A DNA stretch of 64,000 bases, from positions 124,001 to 188,000 of the forward strand of contig CACOAO010000001.1 in NCBI GenBank assembly GCA_902625215.1, read 5' to 3'. This stretch comes from an uncultured SAR116 cluster alpha proteobacterium. Its GTDB lineage: Bacteria > Pseudomonadota > Alphaproteobacteria > Puniceispirillales > Marisalimonadaceae. Every line of letters begins with the position of its first letter. Position 1 is the first letter of the stretch. Both the position numbers and the translations under genes were made by a program. The notes below the pieces were generated by a model that was given only the letters and a program-made list of their open reading frames with translations, ran no database searches and was not told the origin of the DNA. Shown here piece by piece: positions 1 through 8,864 of this stretch.

Positions 1-1
1 A

Positions 2-568
2 GTATACAAGCCTAGAAAGGAAATCAACTTTACGACTTTTAAGATTGCTATTTATGGCATTGGATCAATAGGAAGTGTGGTAGCCAAGGATCTAAAGCAG
101 TTAGGTTTCAAAGTAGAAGGATGGGCTAGGACACAAAAACAGATTTCCGGTATAAATTGTCATTACGGTAAAAATAAGTTTAAATACCTGCTAAATGCTT
201 GTGATATTCATGTGTGCCTTTTACCGTTAACATCTGAAACAAATAATATTTTTAATAACTCTTCATTTCAAATGATGAAATATGGCTCATGTTTTATCAA
301 TGCTGGAAGAGGAGAACAAGTGGTTGAAGAGCATTTGATAAAATACTGCAAATCAGGTCATATAACTTCAGCAATATTAGATGTTTATCGAACAGAACCT
401 TTACCTGCAAATAGTAATCTTTGGGAACAAAAAAATATCAATATTTGGCCACATGTTGCTGCTGAAACAAATCCCGAGACCGCTGCTAAACAAATTTCAA
501 ATGCTATTAAATTTATTGAAAATGGAAAAACTCCTCCAAACACAATAGAAAGAAAACTTGGTTATTAA
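2..568 (+). CDS. D-2-hydroxyacid dehydrogenase, GhrA-like (5' partial)
   Basis: The reading frame is open from the first complete codon of the window, so the gene begins upstream and only its last 188 residues are present. The visible part starts just before the NAD(P)-binding glycine motif (IYGIGSIGS) and continues through the rest of the D-isomer 2-hydroxyacid dehydrogenase fold. The usual catalytic residues are present: Arg in NAGRGE, Glu in DVYRTEPLP, His in WPHVAAE. The C-terminus (NTIERKLGY) resembles the VxRxRGY ending of glyoxylate/hydroxypyruvate reductase A. A GTG at 77 lies inside the glycine motif and is not the true start. It is followed after 24 bp by an HpaI-type aldolase and then a second hydroxyacid dehydrogenase, suggesting an operon for 2-oxo/2-hydroxy acids. 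The exact substrate is unknown. Confidence 0.85.
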   Translation, partial: VYKPRKEINFTTFKIAIYGIGSIGSVVAKDLKQLGFKVEGWARTQKQISGINCHYGKNKFKYLLNACDIHVCLLPLTSETNNIFNNSSFQMMKYGSCFINAGRGEQVVEEHLIKYCKSGHITSAILDVYRTEPLPANSNLWEQKNINIWPHVAAETNPETAAKQISNAIKFIENGKTPPNTIERKLGY

Positions 569-592
569 TTTTAGAGTTAAAGGAGATTTTAG

Positions 593-1339
593 TTGGATAT
601 AAAAAATAAGGTTTCATCCCAAGATAATGTGCGTGGTGCAATGATTTTTGAATTTTTTAGCCCTGGAATACCAATAATACTTAAAAACTCTGGATGCGAA
701 TTTATAATTTTTGACATGGAGCATGGAGGACTATCATTAGAGCAATTTAAAACTCTTGCTTTAATATCTAAAGCTCATCAAATAGCACCATTAATTAGAA
801 TTCCTGAAGTGAGTTACAATTATATAGCTAGAGCTTTAGATTTAGGTGCTGCTGGCATTATGACACCAATGGTAAATACACCTGACGATGTATTAAGAAT
901 TGTTCAATCATCTAAATATCCTCCACTAGGCAAACGTGGTGCAGGTTTTGGTTTTGCACATGATGATTATATCAATAAAGATCCTTTGTTATATATTAAA
1001 AAAGCAAATGAAACTCTAATTAACATAATTCAAATAGAGTCAAAAATAGCTCTTGAAAATGTCAGAGAAATAGCATCAATAGATGGTGTGGACTGTTTAT
1101 GGGTTGGACATTTCGATTTGACTAATTTTCTAGGTATTCCAGGAGATTTTAATTCAAAAATCTATTTAGAAGCAATAAATGAGATTGTTGTTGCTGCAAA
1201 ATCTAATAATAAAAGCCTTGGAATAATGGTTAATAATAAAGAAGAATTATTAACTTATTCAAAACTTGGTTTTAATATGATCGCAGTTGGAACAGAAATG
1301 AATATTTTATCTAGATCAATTGCTCAAATTTTAAAATAA
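593..1339 (+). CDS. HpcH/HpaI family aldolase
   Basis: This 248-residue protein has the usual length of the class II, metal-dependent HpcH/HpaI aldolases that split 2-keto-3-deoxy acids into pyruvate and an aldehyde. Family motifs seen: FDMEHGG (active-site His), LIRIPE (Arg), ALDLGAAGIMTPMVNTPDD, the metal-ligand Glu in IQIES and the metal-ligand Asp in WVGHFDLTNFLG. The start is TTG at 593, chosen because AAAGGAG (580-585) lies 7 nt upstream and the frame reads directly into the fold. It sits between two D-2-hydroxyacid dehydrogenases, so the aldolase product or substrate may be reduced or oxidised by its neighbours. The true substrate cannot be read from sequence. Confidence 0.88.
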   Translation: MDIKNKVSSQDNVRGAMIFEFFSPGIPIILKNSGCEFIIFDMEHGGLSLEQFKTLALISKAHQIAPLIRIPEVSYNYIARALDLGAAGIMTPMVNTPDDVLRIVQSSKYPPLGKRGAGFGFAHDDYINKDPLLYIKKANETLINIIQIESKIALENVREIASIDGVDCLWVGHFDLTNFLGIPGDFNSKIYLEAINEIVVAAKSNNKSLGIMVNNKEELLTYSKLGFNMIAVGTEMNILSRSIAQILK

Positions 1340-1370
1340 ATTTGATCATGGAAATTATGGGAGTTAAATT

Positions 1371-2348
1371 ATGTTTAAAGTTGGTATTTCAGGAGATTTA
1401 TTAAATAGTGATGATGAACCATGCTTTGGTAAAGGACCATTAAATCTTTTAAATGAAAGAAAAGATGTTGAAATAACTTGGATGGATAAATCAATACTTG
1501 AATTAAATCCTGAAATGACTTCAAAATTCGATGCAATCCTTTTAAATTTACCAAAAGCAAATGCAAATTGTGTTTCACAATCAAATTGTAGATTAAAACT
1601 GATTTCTAGATTTGGAGTAGGCTTTGATTCTGTTGATATTGAATTCATGAAAAGCAAAAATATTATAGTAACAAATACCCCAAATGCAGTTCGAAGACCT
1701 GTTGCCGTAGCCGCTCTTACAATGATATTTGCTGCTGCAGGGAAATTATTACAAAAAAATTACCTTGTAAGAAATGATATTTGGAACGAAAGAACAAATT
1801 ATATGGGTATTGGTTTAGCAAAAAAAACATTAGGCGTTATAGGAGTTGGAAATATTGGTGCTGAAACAATAAAGTTGTCTAAGCCTTTTTTTAATAATAT
1901 TTTAGCTTATGATCCTTATAAATCTAAAACCCAACTATCCAAAATAGGTGCGATTAAGGTTAATCTAATTGAATTAGCAAGTAAAAGTGATTTTATTGTG
2001 ATTCTCTGCAATCTAGATAATGAGACCAAAGGAATGATCAATCATTATTTTTTTTTAAATATGAAAAAAAGTGCTTATATTTTTAATTTATCAAGGGGTC
2101 CTGTTATTAATGAAAGTGATTTAGAAAAAGCACTTGAAAATAAAGTTATTTCAGGGGCTGGTTTAGATGTAACAGAAAAGGAACCCCTATCGATAAATAG
2201 TAAATTATTAGATTTTGAAAATGTAATTGTTACTCCACACGCTCTTTGTTGGACAGACGAATGTTTTAACGATATTGCAGTTGAGGCTATCAATTCTATA
2301 TTAAATTTTATAGACAAAAAACCTATTTTAAATCAAGTTAACAAATAA
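1371..2348 (+). CDS. D-2-hydroxyacid dehydrogenase (SerA-like)
   Basis: 325 residues, the usual length of short D-3-phosphoglycerate dehydrogenase-like enzymes without an ACT domain. It has the NAD-binding motif GVGNIG, the substrate-side RFGVGFDSVD motif, catalytic Arg in LSRGPVINE, Glu in DVTEKEPL and His in VTPHALCW. GGGAG lies 7-8 nt before the ATG. It is the third gene of a hydroxyacid dehydrogenase/aldolase group and ends 3 bp from the convergent ptsN. Because there is no ACT domain and the neighbours are catabolic, a role in sugar-acid or hydroxyacid use is more likely than serine synthesis; this is inference. Confidence 0.85.
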   Translation: MFKVGISGDLLNSDDEPCFGKGPLNLLNERKDVEITWMDKSILELNPEMTSKFDAILLNLPKANANCVSQSNCRLKLISRFGVGFDSVDIEFMKSKNIIVTNTPNAVRRPVAVAALTMIFAAAGKLLQKNYLVRNDIWNERTNYMGIGLAKKTLGVIGVGNIGAETIKLSKPFFNNILAYDPYKSKTQLSKIGAIKVNLIELASKSDFIVILCNLDNETKGMINHYFFLNMKKSAYIFNLSRGPVINESDLEKALENKVISGAGLDVTEKEPLSINSKLLDFENVIVTPHALCWTDECFNDIAVEAINSILNFIDKKPILNQVNK

Positions 2349-2351
2349 CAG

Positions 2352-2816
2352 CTAGGCAGCTTCGTCTCTTATTGATTGTGAAATTACAGCTAAGGCACTT
2401 TCTGAGCTTTTACAACCTCTTAGCTTTGTAGTAAGGTCATTATTTCTTAATAATCGTGAGATAAGAGCTAAGGCTTGAAGGTTCTCTGCACCTTTGTTTT
2501 CAGGAGCAATCAACAAAAATATTAGATCTACAGGTTGGTCATCAGTAGAATTAAAATCTAATCCGTTCACTAATGTAGATACAAATACATAAGGCTTGTC
2601 AATGTTAGTAATACTTGCGTGAGGTATAGCAATGCCGTTTCCAACAGCTGTTGAACCCAATTTTTCCCTTTTAATTAGATTTTCTAACAAAATTCTAGAA
2701 TCTATTTTGAGTTTATTTTCTGCTAGTTTTGTTAATTCTTCTAAAACTTGTTTTTTACTAGTGCCAAAAAAATTAACAAGCATGGCGTCAGAAGATAACA
2801 TATCGTTGATATTCAT
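2352..2816 (-). CDS. ptsN: PTS IIA-like nitrogen-regulatory protein PtsN
   Basis: 154 residues, the normal length of EIIA-Ntr, the terminal phosphoacceptor of the nitrogen-related phosphotransferase system. The phosphorylated histidine is His66 in GNGIAIPHAS, followed by the conserved LIFLLIAPE strand. AAGG lies just before the ATG. It follows lptB on the same strand after an 87-bp gap. In most alphaproteobacteria rpoN and hpf stand between these genes; both are absent here. The protein probably regulates potassium or nitrogen metabolism by binding partners, as known for the family. No EI-Ntr or NPr gene is in the window. Confidence 0.93.
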   Translation of the reverse strand: MNINDMLSSDAMLVNFFGTSKKQVLEELTKLAENKLKIDSRILLENLIKREKLGSTAVGNGIAIPHASITNIDKPYVFVSTLVNGLDFNSTDDQPVDLIFLLIAPENKGAENLQALALISRLLRNNDLTTKLRGCKSSESALAVISQSIRDEAA

Positions 2817-2903
2817 GGTTAACCTTCATATTTTCGGAATAAATTTTAATTAGTGATAATTAATATTAACTTAATCAACAGTCAAGTTTATAATTCAAAT
2901 ATT

Positions 2904-3752
2904 TCATCTGAAATTATTCCCAAGGTATACATCTCTAACTCTTTTGTCTAATTTGATTTGATCAGGGTTACCTGACATTATTACAGTCCCATCGAAAAGT
3001 ATATATGCTCTATCAACAATACTTAGGGTTTCTCTAACATTATGATCCGTTATAAGTACTCCAATATTTTTTGATTTCAACTTATTAATTAAATTTTTTA
3101 CATCATTTATGGCAATTGGATCTATACCCGCAAGAGGTTCATCTAATAGAATGAAACTTGGGTTAGTTGCTAATGCACGGGCTATTTCTGTTCTTCTTCG
3201 TTCTCCTCCAGACAACGTGGCTCCATTTGAGTTTCTTATTTTGTTAAGATTAAATTCGGCTAAAAGTTCTTCTAAAATTTGTAATTTGTGATTCTTATGA
3301 TATTTTTGAATTTCTAATACTGACAAAATATTTTGTTCGACTGTTAGTCCTCTGAATATAGAGGATTCTTGTGGTAAATAACCAATTCCTCCTTTTGCAC
3401 GTATATGCATTGGTAAGTGATTAATACGAATTTGGTTTAATAATATATCACCTTCATCTGTGTCAATAAGCCCTGCTATCATATAAAAACACGTAGTTTT
3501 ACCAGCTCCGTTTGGACCAAGAAGCCCAACTGCCTCACCTCTTCTTAAATGTAAAGATACATTATTTACAACTTTTCTGTTCTCATAAGTTTTAGAAATA
3601 GAATTTATTTTTAATTCTTCTTTTAAAACATGTTTTACAGTATTTGTAAGAGTTTTGTTTGAATTATAAAAAATTACATCGTTCTTGTTATTTTGTTGAA
3701 CTGATGATGACTTTACGCGTCTTAGTTCTTCTTCTAAATTAGTCAGTTTCAT
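2904..3752 (-). CDS. lptB: LPS export ABC transporter ATP-binding protein LptB
   Basis: 282-residue ATPase that powers LptFG-mediated extraction of lipopolysaccharide from the inner membrane. Walker A GPNGAGKTT is at residues 79-87, followed by the Q-loop (YLPQESSIF), signature LSGGERRR, Walker B FILLDEPLAGID and H-loop ITDHNVRE. The ABC domain starts near residue 48, leaving an unusual, charged, probably unstructured N-terminal extension. The ATG overlaps the end of lptA by 14 bp and an AAAGGAG directly abuts it with no spacer, so the true start may lie a few codons inside. Part of the lptC-lptA-lptB operon. Confidence 0.95.
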   Translation of the reverse strand: MKLTNLEEELRRVKSSSVQQNNKNDVIFYNSNKTLTNTVKHVLKEELKINSISKTYENRKVVNNVSLHLRRGEAVGLLGPNGAGKTTCFYMIAGLIDTDEGDILLNQIRINHLPMHIRAKGGIGYLPQESSIFRGLTVEQNILSVLEIQKYHKNHKLQILEELLAEFNLNKIRNSNGATLSGGERRRTEIARALATNPSFILLDEPLAGIDPIAINDVKNLINKLKSKNIGVLITDHNVRETLSIVDRAYILFDGTVIMSGNPDQIKLDKRVRDVYLGNNFR

Positions 3753-4548
3753 CTCCTTTATTTTGTTTTTTTATTGGAGCGAAAATACCTTTAACACGTT
3801 TTTTATTTTTTAGGTCACCAATAATATTACTTATACCAGTTTTCAGATTAGTAACACCTTTAGAGCCATAGAGTTTTGATTTCTGGTTAAATATAACAAC
3901 ATTTCCACTAAGTTGTATTAATTCGCTATCTGAATTATAGACTCCCACATCAGCTTTAGATTTTCTACTCTTAGCCTTATTTTCAACGATGACGTTTCCT
4001 TTTGCAACAGCATTTTTCAAAGATTTATTTTTAGGTTTGAAGTTTGCTTTAACATAGTCTGCATGAATTATGGTTTTGTTTGATAGAATTATTTTTACAT
4101 CCCCTTCAGCCTCTGCTTTGTTTTTTAGATCATTAAAAATAATGTATTTTTTTGATTCTACATATCCAGAAGGTGACGAAAATGTTTGGAAAGACCCAGT
4201 AATTTTGGCAATTTTATCTTCCAAATCATAAGTCATTTTTTGACCAGTTGCTTGTGTGTTTTCTTTAGTAAGAATAACTTTTTCTTTTGCTATTATTTTT
4301 TTCAAAATATTTTCGCCATTTTTAAAAATATAATCAGCTTTAACGATGTTGGCTCGTAGAGTAACTCCGTCTTTTTTTAAAATAACATTTCCTCTTGCTA
4401 AATAATATTTTTCTTTTTCAAACCATTCTAATGATTCTTCAGCTTCCACAGTTAATTCTGACTTGTTATTATTTGCATTTCCCCAGACTACTTGTGAAAA
4501 GGAAGAAAAAAAAATAAAAGTAAATATTAATGTTTTGTTAATATGCAT
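3739..4548 (-). CDS. lptA: LPS transport periplasmic protein LptA (OstA family)
   Basis: 269 residues with an N-terminal signal peptide (hydrophobic FTFIFFSSFSQVVWGNA) and a long region of short beta repeats of the OstA/LptA type (phrases such as ARGNVILKKDG and AEGDVKIILSN recur). It should form part of the periplasmic beta-jellyroll bridge that carries LPS from LptC to LptD. It is longer than E. coli LptA because it contains more repeats. It overlaps lptC by 11 bp and lptB by 14 bp, implying translational coupling. Position and repeats make the call firm; sequence conservation is low, as usual for the family. Confidence 0.9.
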   Translation of the reverse strand: MHINKTLIFTFIFFSSFSQVVWGNANNNKSELTVEAEESLEWFEKEKYYLARGNVILKKDGVTLRANIVKADYIFKNGENILKKIIAKEKVILTKENTQATGQKMTYDLEDKIAKITGSFQTFSSPSGYVESKKYIIFNDLKNKAEAEGDVKIILSNKTIIHADYVKANFKPKNKSLKNAVAKGNVIVENKAKSRKSKADVGVYNSDSELIQLSGNVVIFNQKSKLYGSKGVTNLKTGISNIIGDLKNKKRVKGIFAPIKKQNKGDETD

Positions 4549-5113
4549 TTTTTTGTGATAAAAGCATCCTGAGTGTTGCTTTCCCCTTTATTTTTATATA
4601 TTCACCGTTTTTTTTAATATTAAGTCCTTTCCCTTTTATAATTGTATTTCCAGATACTATGTCTACTTCATCATTTGTATGATAATTACCTTTTTTGAAA
4701 GTTCCAGTTAATGTCTGTGTTTTCAGACTAAATTTTCTAGTTTTTTTTGTAATTTTGACCTGATTCAAAAAGTTAAAATTATCATAATTATTTGTTATGA
4801 TAGCTTTTCCTGCAGAAATTTTAGTTAAAATACCTTTTTGATCAATAGTTGTTAAAGAATTTTCTAAAATTAACTTCTTCTTTTTTGATTCTACTTCTTC
4901 TAAAGTGTCAGCAACAATTAAAAATTTATCTCCTTGTTTATTTTGTTGTCTTATTTCAACACCAATTATCTTATCCTGTTTTATTGAAGTACTTTTAAAT
5001 TTATTTTCATTGCCGGCAAGGTTATTGTTACTCATAAAATTATTAATTACAAAACTCATGACAATAAGCAAAATTAAAAAAGCGAAAATTGATTTACCAC
5101 TAATTATATTCAT
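4538..5113 (-). CDS. lptC: LPS export protein LptC
   Basis: About 191 residues with one N-terminal membrane anchor (FAFLILLIVMSFVI) followed by a periplasmic OstA-like beta domain with repeats such as SGNTIIKGKGLNIKK. In the Lpt machine LptC anchors the periplasmic bridge to LptBFG. The open frame also has a TTG at 5122, but the ATG at 5113 is preferred because it begins right before the anchor. It lies directly upstream of lptA and downstream of rnd, the order common in alphaproteobacteria. The call relies on topology and position more than on residue conservation. Confidence 0.85.
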   Translation of the reverse strand: MNIISGKSIFAFLILLIVMSFVINNFMSNNNLAGNENKFKSTSIKQDKIIGVEIRQQNKQGDKFLIVADTLEEVESKKKKLILENSLTTIDQKGILTKISAGKAIITNNYDNFNFLNQVKITKKTRKFSLKTQTLTGTFKKGNYHTNDEVDIVSGNTIIKGKGLNIKKNGEYIKIKGKATLRMLLSQKNAY

Positions 5114-5145
5114 ATTAATCAAATTTTTTTTTTAGTTTAAAGGTT

Positions 5146-5769
5146 TTAATGTGCAAATATATCTAAATTTTCAAATCCAATTATATCTAACTCTGATCTT
5201 GTTTTTAAAAAGTTGAAACAATTTTTAGCAATTTTTTCTTTATTCTCCCGTACAAGTAATTGATCCAATTTATTCTTTATTTGGTGAAGAAAAAGAACAT
5301 CTGAGGCGGCATATCTTAATTGTGCTTCAGTAAGCATTTCTTTTCCCCAATCAGAAGTTTGATTTTGTTTGTCTAAGTCAAAATTTAAAAGATCTTTGCA
5401 TAAGTCTGCAAGACCATGTTTTGCCCCAAAGGTTCTCGATAATTTAGACGCTATTTTCGTACAATATAAAGGTCCATTTAATTTACATATATTTTTTTCG
5501 ATTACAGCTATGTCAAATCTTGCAAAATGAAAAAGTTTCGTTGTATTTGGATTTTCAAAAATTTTTTTAAGATTTGTAAATTGATCTTTATTTTCCAAGC
5601 TCTTTTTAGTTATTTGAACAAGATGTGCAATTCCGTCTCCGTTTGATAGCTGAATTAAACACAATCGATCTCTATTTACGTTTAACCCCATTGTTTCTGT
5701 GTCGATTGCTACAACGTCATCAAACTTAACTTCAGATGAAATGTCATCATGATATAAAAAATAAGTCAT
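5146..5769 (-). CDS. rnd: Ribonuclease D (exonuclease domain only)
   Basis: 207 residues consisting of a single DEDD-family 3'-5' exonuclease domain, as in most alphaproteobacterial RNase D proteins; the HRDC domains of the E. coli enzyme are missing. Exo I is AIDTETMGL (Asp23, Glu25), Exo II contains FHFARFDIAVI, and Exo III is YAASDVLFLH with the conserved Tyr and Asp. It probably trims tRNA and other stable RNA 3' ends. It is the first gene of the rnd-lptC-lptA-lptB group and is divergent from the NDUFA9-like gene. Confidence 0.93.
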   Translation of the reverse strand: MTYFLYHDDISSEVKFDDVVAIDTETMGLNVNRDRLCLIQLSNGDGIAHLVQITKKSLENKDQFTNLKKIFENPNTTKLFHFARFDIAVIEKNICKLNGPLYCTKIASKLSRTFGAKHGLADLCKDLLNFDLDKQNQTSDWGKEMLTEAQLRYAASDVLFLHQIKNKLDQLLVRENKEKIAKNCFNFLKTRSELDIIGFENLDIFAH

Positions 5770-5878
5770 TTGTTATCCATAAAACTTTAAAAAATATGTG
5801 TCATGACTAAATATATTAAGTAGTTAAATAAATCTATAAACAAATTTATACTTCAATATAGCATAAAAGGTAAATCCA

Positions 5879-6793
5879 ATGGGAACAAATATAAATAAAA
5901 AAATTGCAGTTTTTGGAGGTAGTGGTTTTCTTGGTACATCATTGTTAAAATTACTTTTAAATGAAAGTGCTGAAATAATTTTATTTACACGAAAAAAAAA
6001 TTATCAAAAAAATTTAAACAAAATTTTTCCTGACAATAATATTGAATGTATTCAGTGGAATATTAACAATTTAAATACCATTGAAGAAAATATTAAAAAT
6101 GTAGACTCTATAATTAATTTATGTGGTATTCTTTTTGAAAATAAAAGTGGTGATTTTTTTAAAGTACATACAGATATTCCTGCTTTTTTAGGAAAAATTT
6201 CTTCAAAAAATAAAAATAAAACACTAATTCATGTTTCTGCACTTGGTGTATCTACGAATTCTGAAAGTAAATATTCTAGAAGTAAAGCAGAAGGTGAAAA
6301 CCAATTGCTAGAACATTTTCCTAATGGAAAAATTTTAAGGCCCTCATTAATTTATGGTAAAGGTGACAATTTTTTTGGACAGTTTTCTGATATGGCCTCA
6401 ATTTCTCCTGTTTTGCCTATAATTTCAAGATCAACAAAATTTCAACCAGTTTTTGTTGAAGATGTAGCACAGGCGATAGTTAAATTATTAAAAAATGAGA
6501 AAGATAAGAACACTGTTTATGAGTTAGCAGGAGATTCTATTTATAGTTTTGAGGAATTAATAAAAATTTTATTGGAGATCAAAAATATTAAAAGACTTCT
6601 TGTTCCTCTTAATCCAAAATTGATGATGATACCTGCATTCTTTTTACAAAATTTACCTAAACCTCCTTTTACAATTGATCAAATGATACTTCTTAGAAAT
6701 GATAACATAATAAAAAATGATTTACCGGGATTAAAAGATTTAGGCATTAAAATATCTGATATGCAAACTGAACTTTTAAAAATATATAATTAA
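5879..6793 (+). CDS. Complex I NDUFA9-like NAD(P)-binding protein
   Basis: 304 residues of an extended short-chain dehydrogenase/epimerase fold. The Rossmann motif GGSGFLG is at residues 13-19, and a YSRSKAEGE segment gives the Tyr-x3-Lys pattern. Further conserved phrases are ILRPSLIYGKGDNFF and QPVFVEDVAQAI. Alphaproteobacterial members are homologues of the mitochondrial complex I accessory subunit NDUFA9 and are thought to help complex I assembly or quinone/lipid handling. It ends 7 bp from the convergent uppP; the pairing with uppP near gltBD is common in this class. Confidence 0.85.
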   Translation: MGTNINKKIAVFGGSGFLGTSLLKLLLNESAEIILFTRKKNYQKNLNKIFPDNNIECIQWNINNLNTIEENIKNVDSIINLCGILFENKSGDFFKVHTDIPAFLGKISSKNKNKTLIHVSALGVSTNSESKYSRSKAEGENQLLEHFPNGKILRPSLIYGKGDNFFGQFSDMASISPVLPIISRSTKFQPVFVEDVAQAIVKLLKNEKDKNTVYELAGDSIYSFEELIKILLEIKNIKRLLVPLNPKLMMIPAFFLQNLPKPPFTIDQMILLRNDNIIKNDLPGLKDLGIKISDMQTELLKIYN

Positions 6794-6800
6794 AATTAAG

Positions 6801-7592
6801 TTAAATGTAGGCATATACCAAGATCAGAATTCCAAGGATTATTCTATAAATAACAAAAATTTTAAGCGAAGCTTTATTTATCCAACTCATAAAAAACCTA
6901 ATAGTAATTAAAGCAACAAAAAAACTTAAAATCATACCGATTATCATTTCATTACTAAAAAATAATCCTTTTTCAAAGAATAAGTTCAAACTTTCTAGTG
7001 TAGTTGCAGCAATTATAACTGGGATTGATAATAAAAGGGAATATTTGGATGCATCAAAACGGCTGAAACCCATCCATAACCCGACGGTTATAACAATGCC
7101 TGATCTACTGGTTCCAGGAATAATTGCTAGCGTCTGAGCAATACCAATTGCAAGCGCATCCTTTAAATTCAAATTGTTAAAAAATTTTATAACTTTAAGG
7201 TTTCTGTCTGCTATACCTAATAATATTCCAAATATTAATGTAGTCCAACCAATGACCTCTAAACTTCTAATTATATCAAAATTATTTATATGAACCAAAA
7301 ATCCTACAATTATAACAGGTATAGTGCTAATTATTAGATTTTTTAAAATAATAAAACCTTCGTTATCTTTTTTTAAAAAAATTGAATCTAAAATTATTTT
7401 TATTAAATCTTTTTTTAAATAATATATTACAGCTAATAAAGACCCAAAGTGAATAGAGACGTCAAATCCTCTGCTAGAATCTATATTTAAAAAAAATTCA
7501 GGTATTATGATTAGATGTGCACTAGATGAAATAGGTAAAAATTCTGTAATTCCTTGAATTAATGATAAAATAATTATTATTTCTAAAGCCAT
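6801..7592 (-). CDS. uppP: Undecaprenyl-diphosphatase UppP/BacA
   Basis: 263-residue polytopic membrane enzyme that dephosphorylates undecaprenyl pyrophosphate to recycle the lipid carrier for peptidoglycan and O-antigen synthesis. The two family motifs are present: GITEFLPISSSAH (residues 14-26) and IPGTSRSGIVI, which carry the catalytic Glu, Ser, His and Arg residues. About seven or eight hydrophobic segments follow. Length matches the family. It is transcribed alone, convergent with the NDUFA9-like gene and divergent from the CysJ-like reductase. Confidence 0.95.
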   Translation of the reverse strand: MALEIIIILSLIQGITEFLPISSSAHLIIIPEFFLNIDSSRGFDVSIHFGSLLAVIYYLKKDLIKIILDSIFLKKDNEGFIILKNLIISTIPVIIVGFLVHINNFDIIRSLEVIGWTTLIFGILLGIADRNLKVIKFFNNLNLKDALAIGIAQTLAIIPGTSRSGIVITVGLWMGFSRFDASKYSLLLSIPVIIAATTLESLNLFFEKGLFFSNEMIIGMILSFFVALITIRFFMSWINKASLKIFVIYRIILGILILVYAYI

Positions 7593-7707
7593 TTAAAACT
7601 CTATCTTTTACATAAACTTTATTTATCTTATATATTGATAATATCTAATTAAAAATAGGATTAATTATTATTTTAGTTTCTTTTAAAATTTTTTGAGTTG
7701 TAATTGC

Positions 7708-8826
7708 ATGAATTGGAATAGACAAAACCCATATTTAGCCGAAATCACTTCTAAAAAACTTTTATCTGGTAAACAGTCAAACAAAGAAGTTTTTCATTAT
7801 GAAATTTGTCTTGGTGATAGTGGTATTATTTATCAACCTGGAGATAGCTTAGGAATTTTCCCAGTAAATAATAATACTCTAGTAAGAGCTATTATAAATA
7901 GATTACAAATAAATCCTACATACATACCCGAAGGATATGATCTTAACATTTATGAGTTACTGGAAAAAAAATTTGAGATTCTTACGCCAACGAACAGATT
8001 AATAAAATTTGTTAACGATAATATTAATCATAAAGAATTAAATTATTCTTTAGATACTAAAAACATAAATATATTGATGGATTTTAAATATGGAAAAGAT
8101 GTTTTAGATTTCATGAATTTGGATGAAAGTCTTAAATTTGATGTCAAACAATTTTTAACTCTTTTAAAACCACTCCAGCATAGAGCTTATTCTATCGCAT
8201 CAAGTAACTTGATTTTTAAAAACTCAGTGCATTTAACTGTTTCAACTCAACGATGGCAAAGAAAAACAAGAGATTATGGTGGTGTTTGTTCAACTTTTTT
8301 ATCTGATAGTTGTGAATTAGGTGATAAAATAAAGATCTTCTTAATTCCGAATAAATTGTTCAAATTACCTGATGACCAAAACAAACCAATAATTATGGTT
8401 GGTCCTGGTACAGGTGTAGCTCCTTTTTTGTCATTTATACAAGAAAGAAAATATCTAAATAGTAATGGAAAAAATTGGTTGTTCTTTGGTGCTCAGACTA
8501 AGAAAGATGATTTTATATATGAAGATCAAATTTCAAATTTTGTTCAAGAAAAAATTTTAAATAATTTAGATACTGCTTTTTCAAGAGATCAGGATATAAA
8601 AATTTATGTTCAGCATAAAATTTATGAAAGAAGTGATGAATTTTTCCAATGGTTAGAAAATGGTGCGATAATATATGTATGTGGAGATGCCCAAAAGATG
8701 GCCAAAGATGTTGAAGCCACAATTATAAAAACAATTCAAAAAGAGCTTAAGTGTGATGATAATAAAGCTTTCGAATATTTAAAAATATTAAAAAAAGACA
8801 AAAGATATTTATTAGATGTGTATTGA
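7708..8826 (+). CDS. CysJ-like FAD/NADPH reductase lacking the flavodoxin domain
   Basis: About 372 residues matching only the C-terminal FAD/NADPH part of sulfite reductase flavoprotein and cytochrome P450 reductase enzymes. Visible motifs: YQPGDSLGIFPVNN, the FAD site RAYSIASS, GGVCSTFLSD, the pyrophosphate loop VGPGTGVAPFLSFIQER and the NADPH site YVCGDAQKMAKDV. The C-terminus YLLDVY keeps the aromatic residue that stacks on FAD. There is no N-terminal flavodoxin. The ATG at 7708 is preferred over a TTG at 7693 because neither has a strong Shine-Dalgarno but a GAG lies about 10 nt before the ATG. No sulfite reductase hemoprotein (CysI) is in the window, so the electron acceptor is unknown. 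Confidence 0.85.
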   Translation: MNWNRQNPYLAEITSKKLLSGKQSNKEVFHYEICLGDSGIIYQPGDSLGIFPVNNNTLVRAIINRLQINPTYIPEGYDLNIYELLEKKFEILTPTNRLIKFVNDNINHKELNYSLDTKNINILMDFKYGKDVLDFMNLDESLKFDVKQFLTLLKPLQHRAYSIASSNLIFKNSVHLTVSTQRWQRKTRDYGGVCSTFLSDSCELGDKIKIFLIPNKLFKLPDDQNKPIIMVGPGTGVAPFLSFIQERKYLNSNGKNWLFFGAQTKKDDFIYEDQISNFVQEKILNNLDTAFSRDQDIKIYVQHKIYERSDEFFQWLENGAIIYVCGDAQKMAKDVEATIIKTIQKELKCDDNKAFEYLKILKKDKRYLLDVY

Positions 8827-8864
8827 AGGATTATGATAATATTAACAAATTATAGAGATTATTT

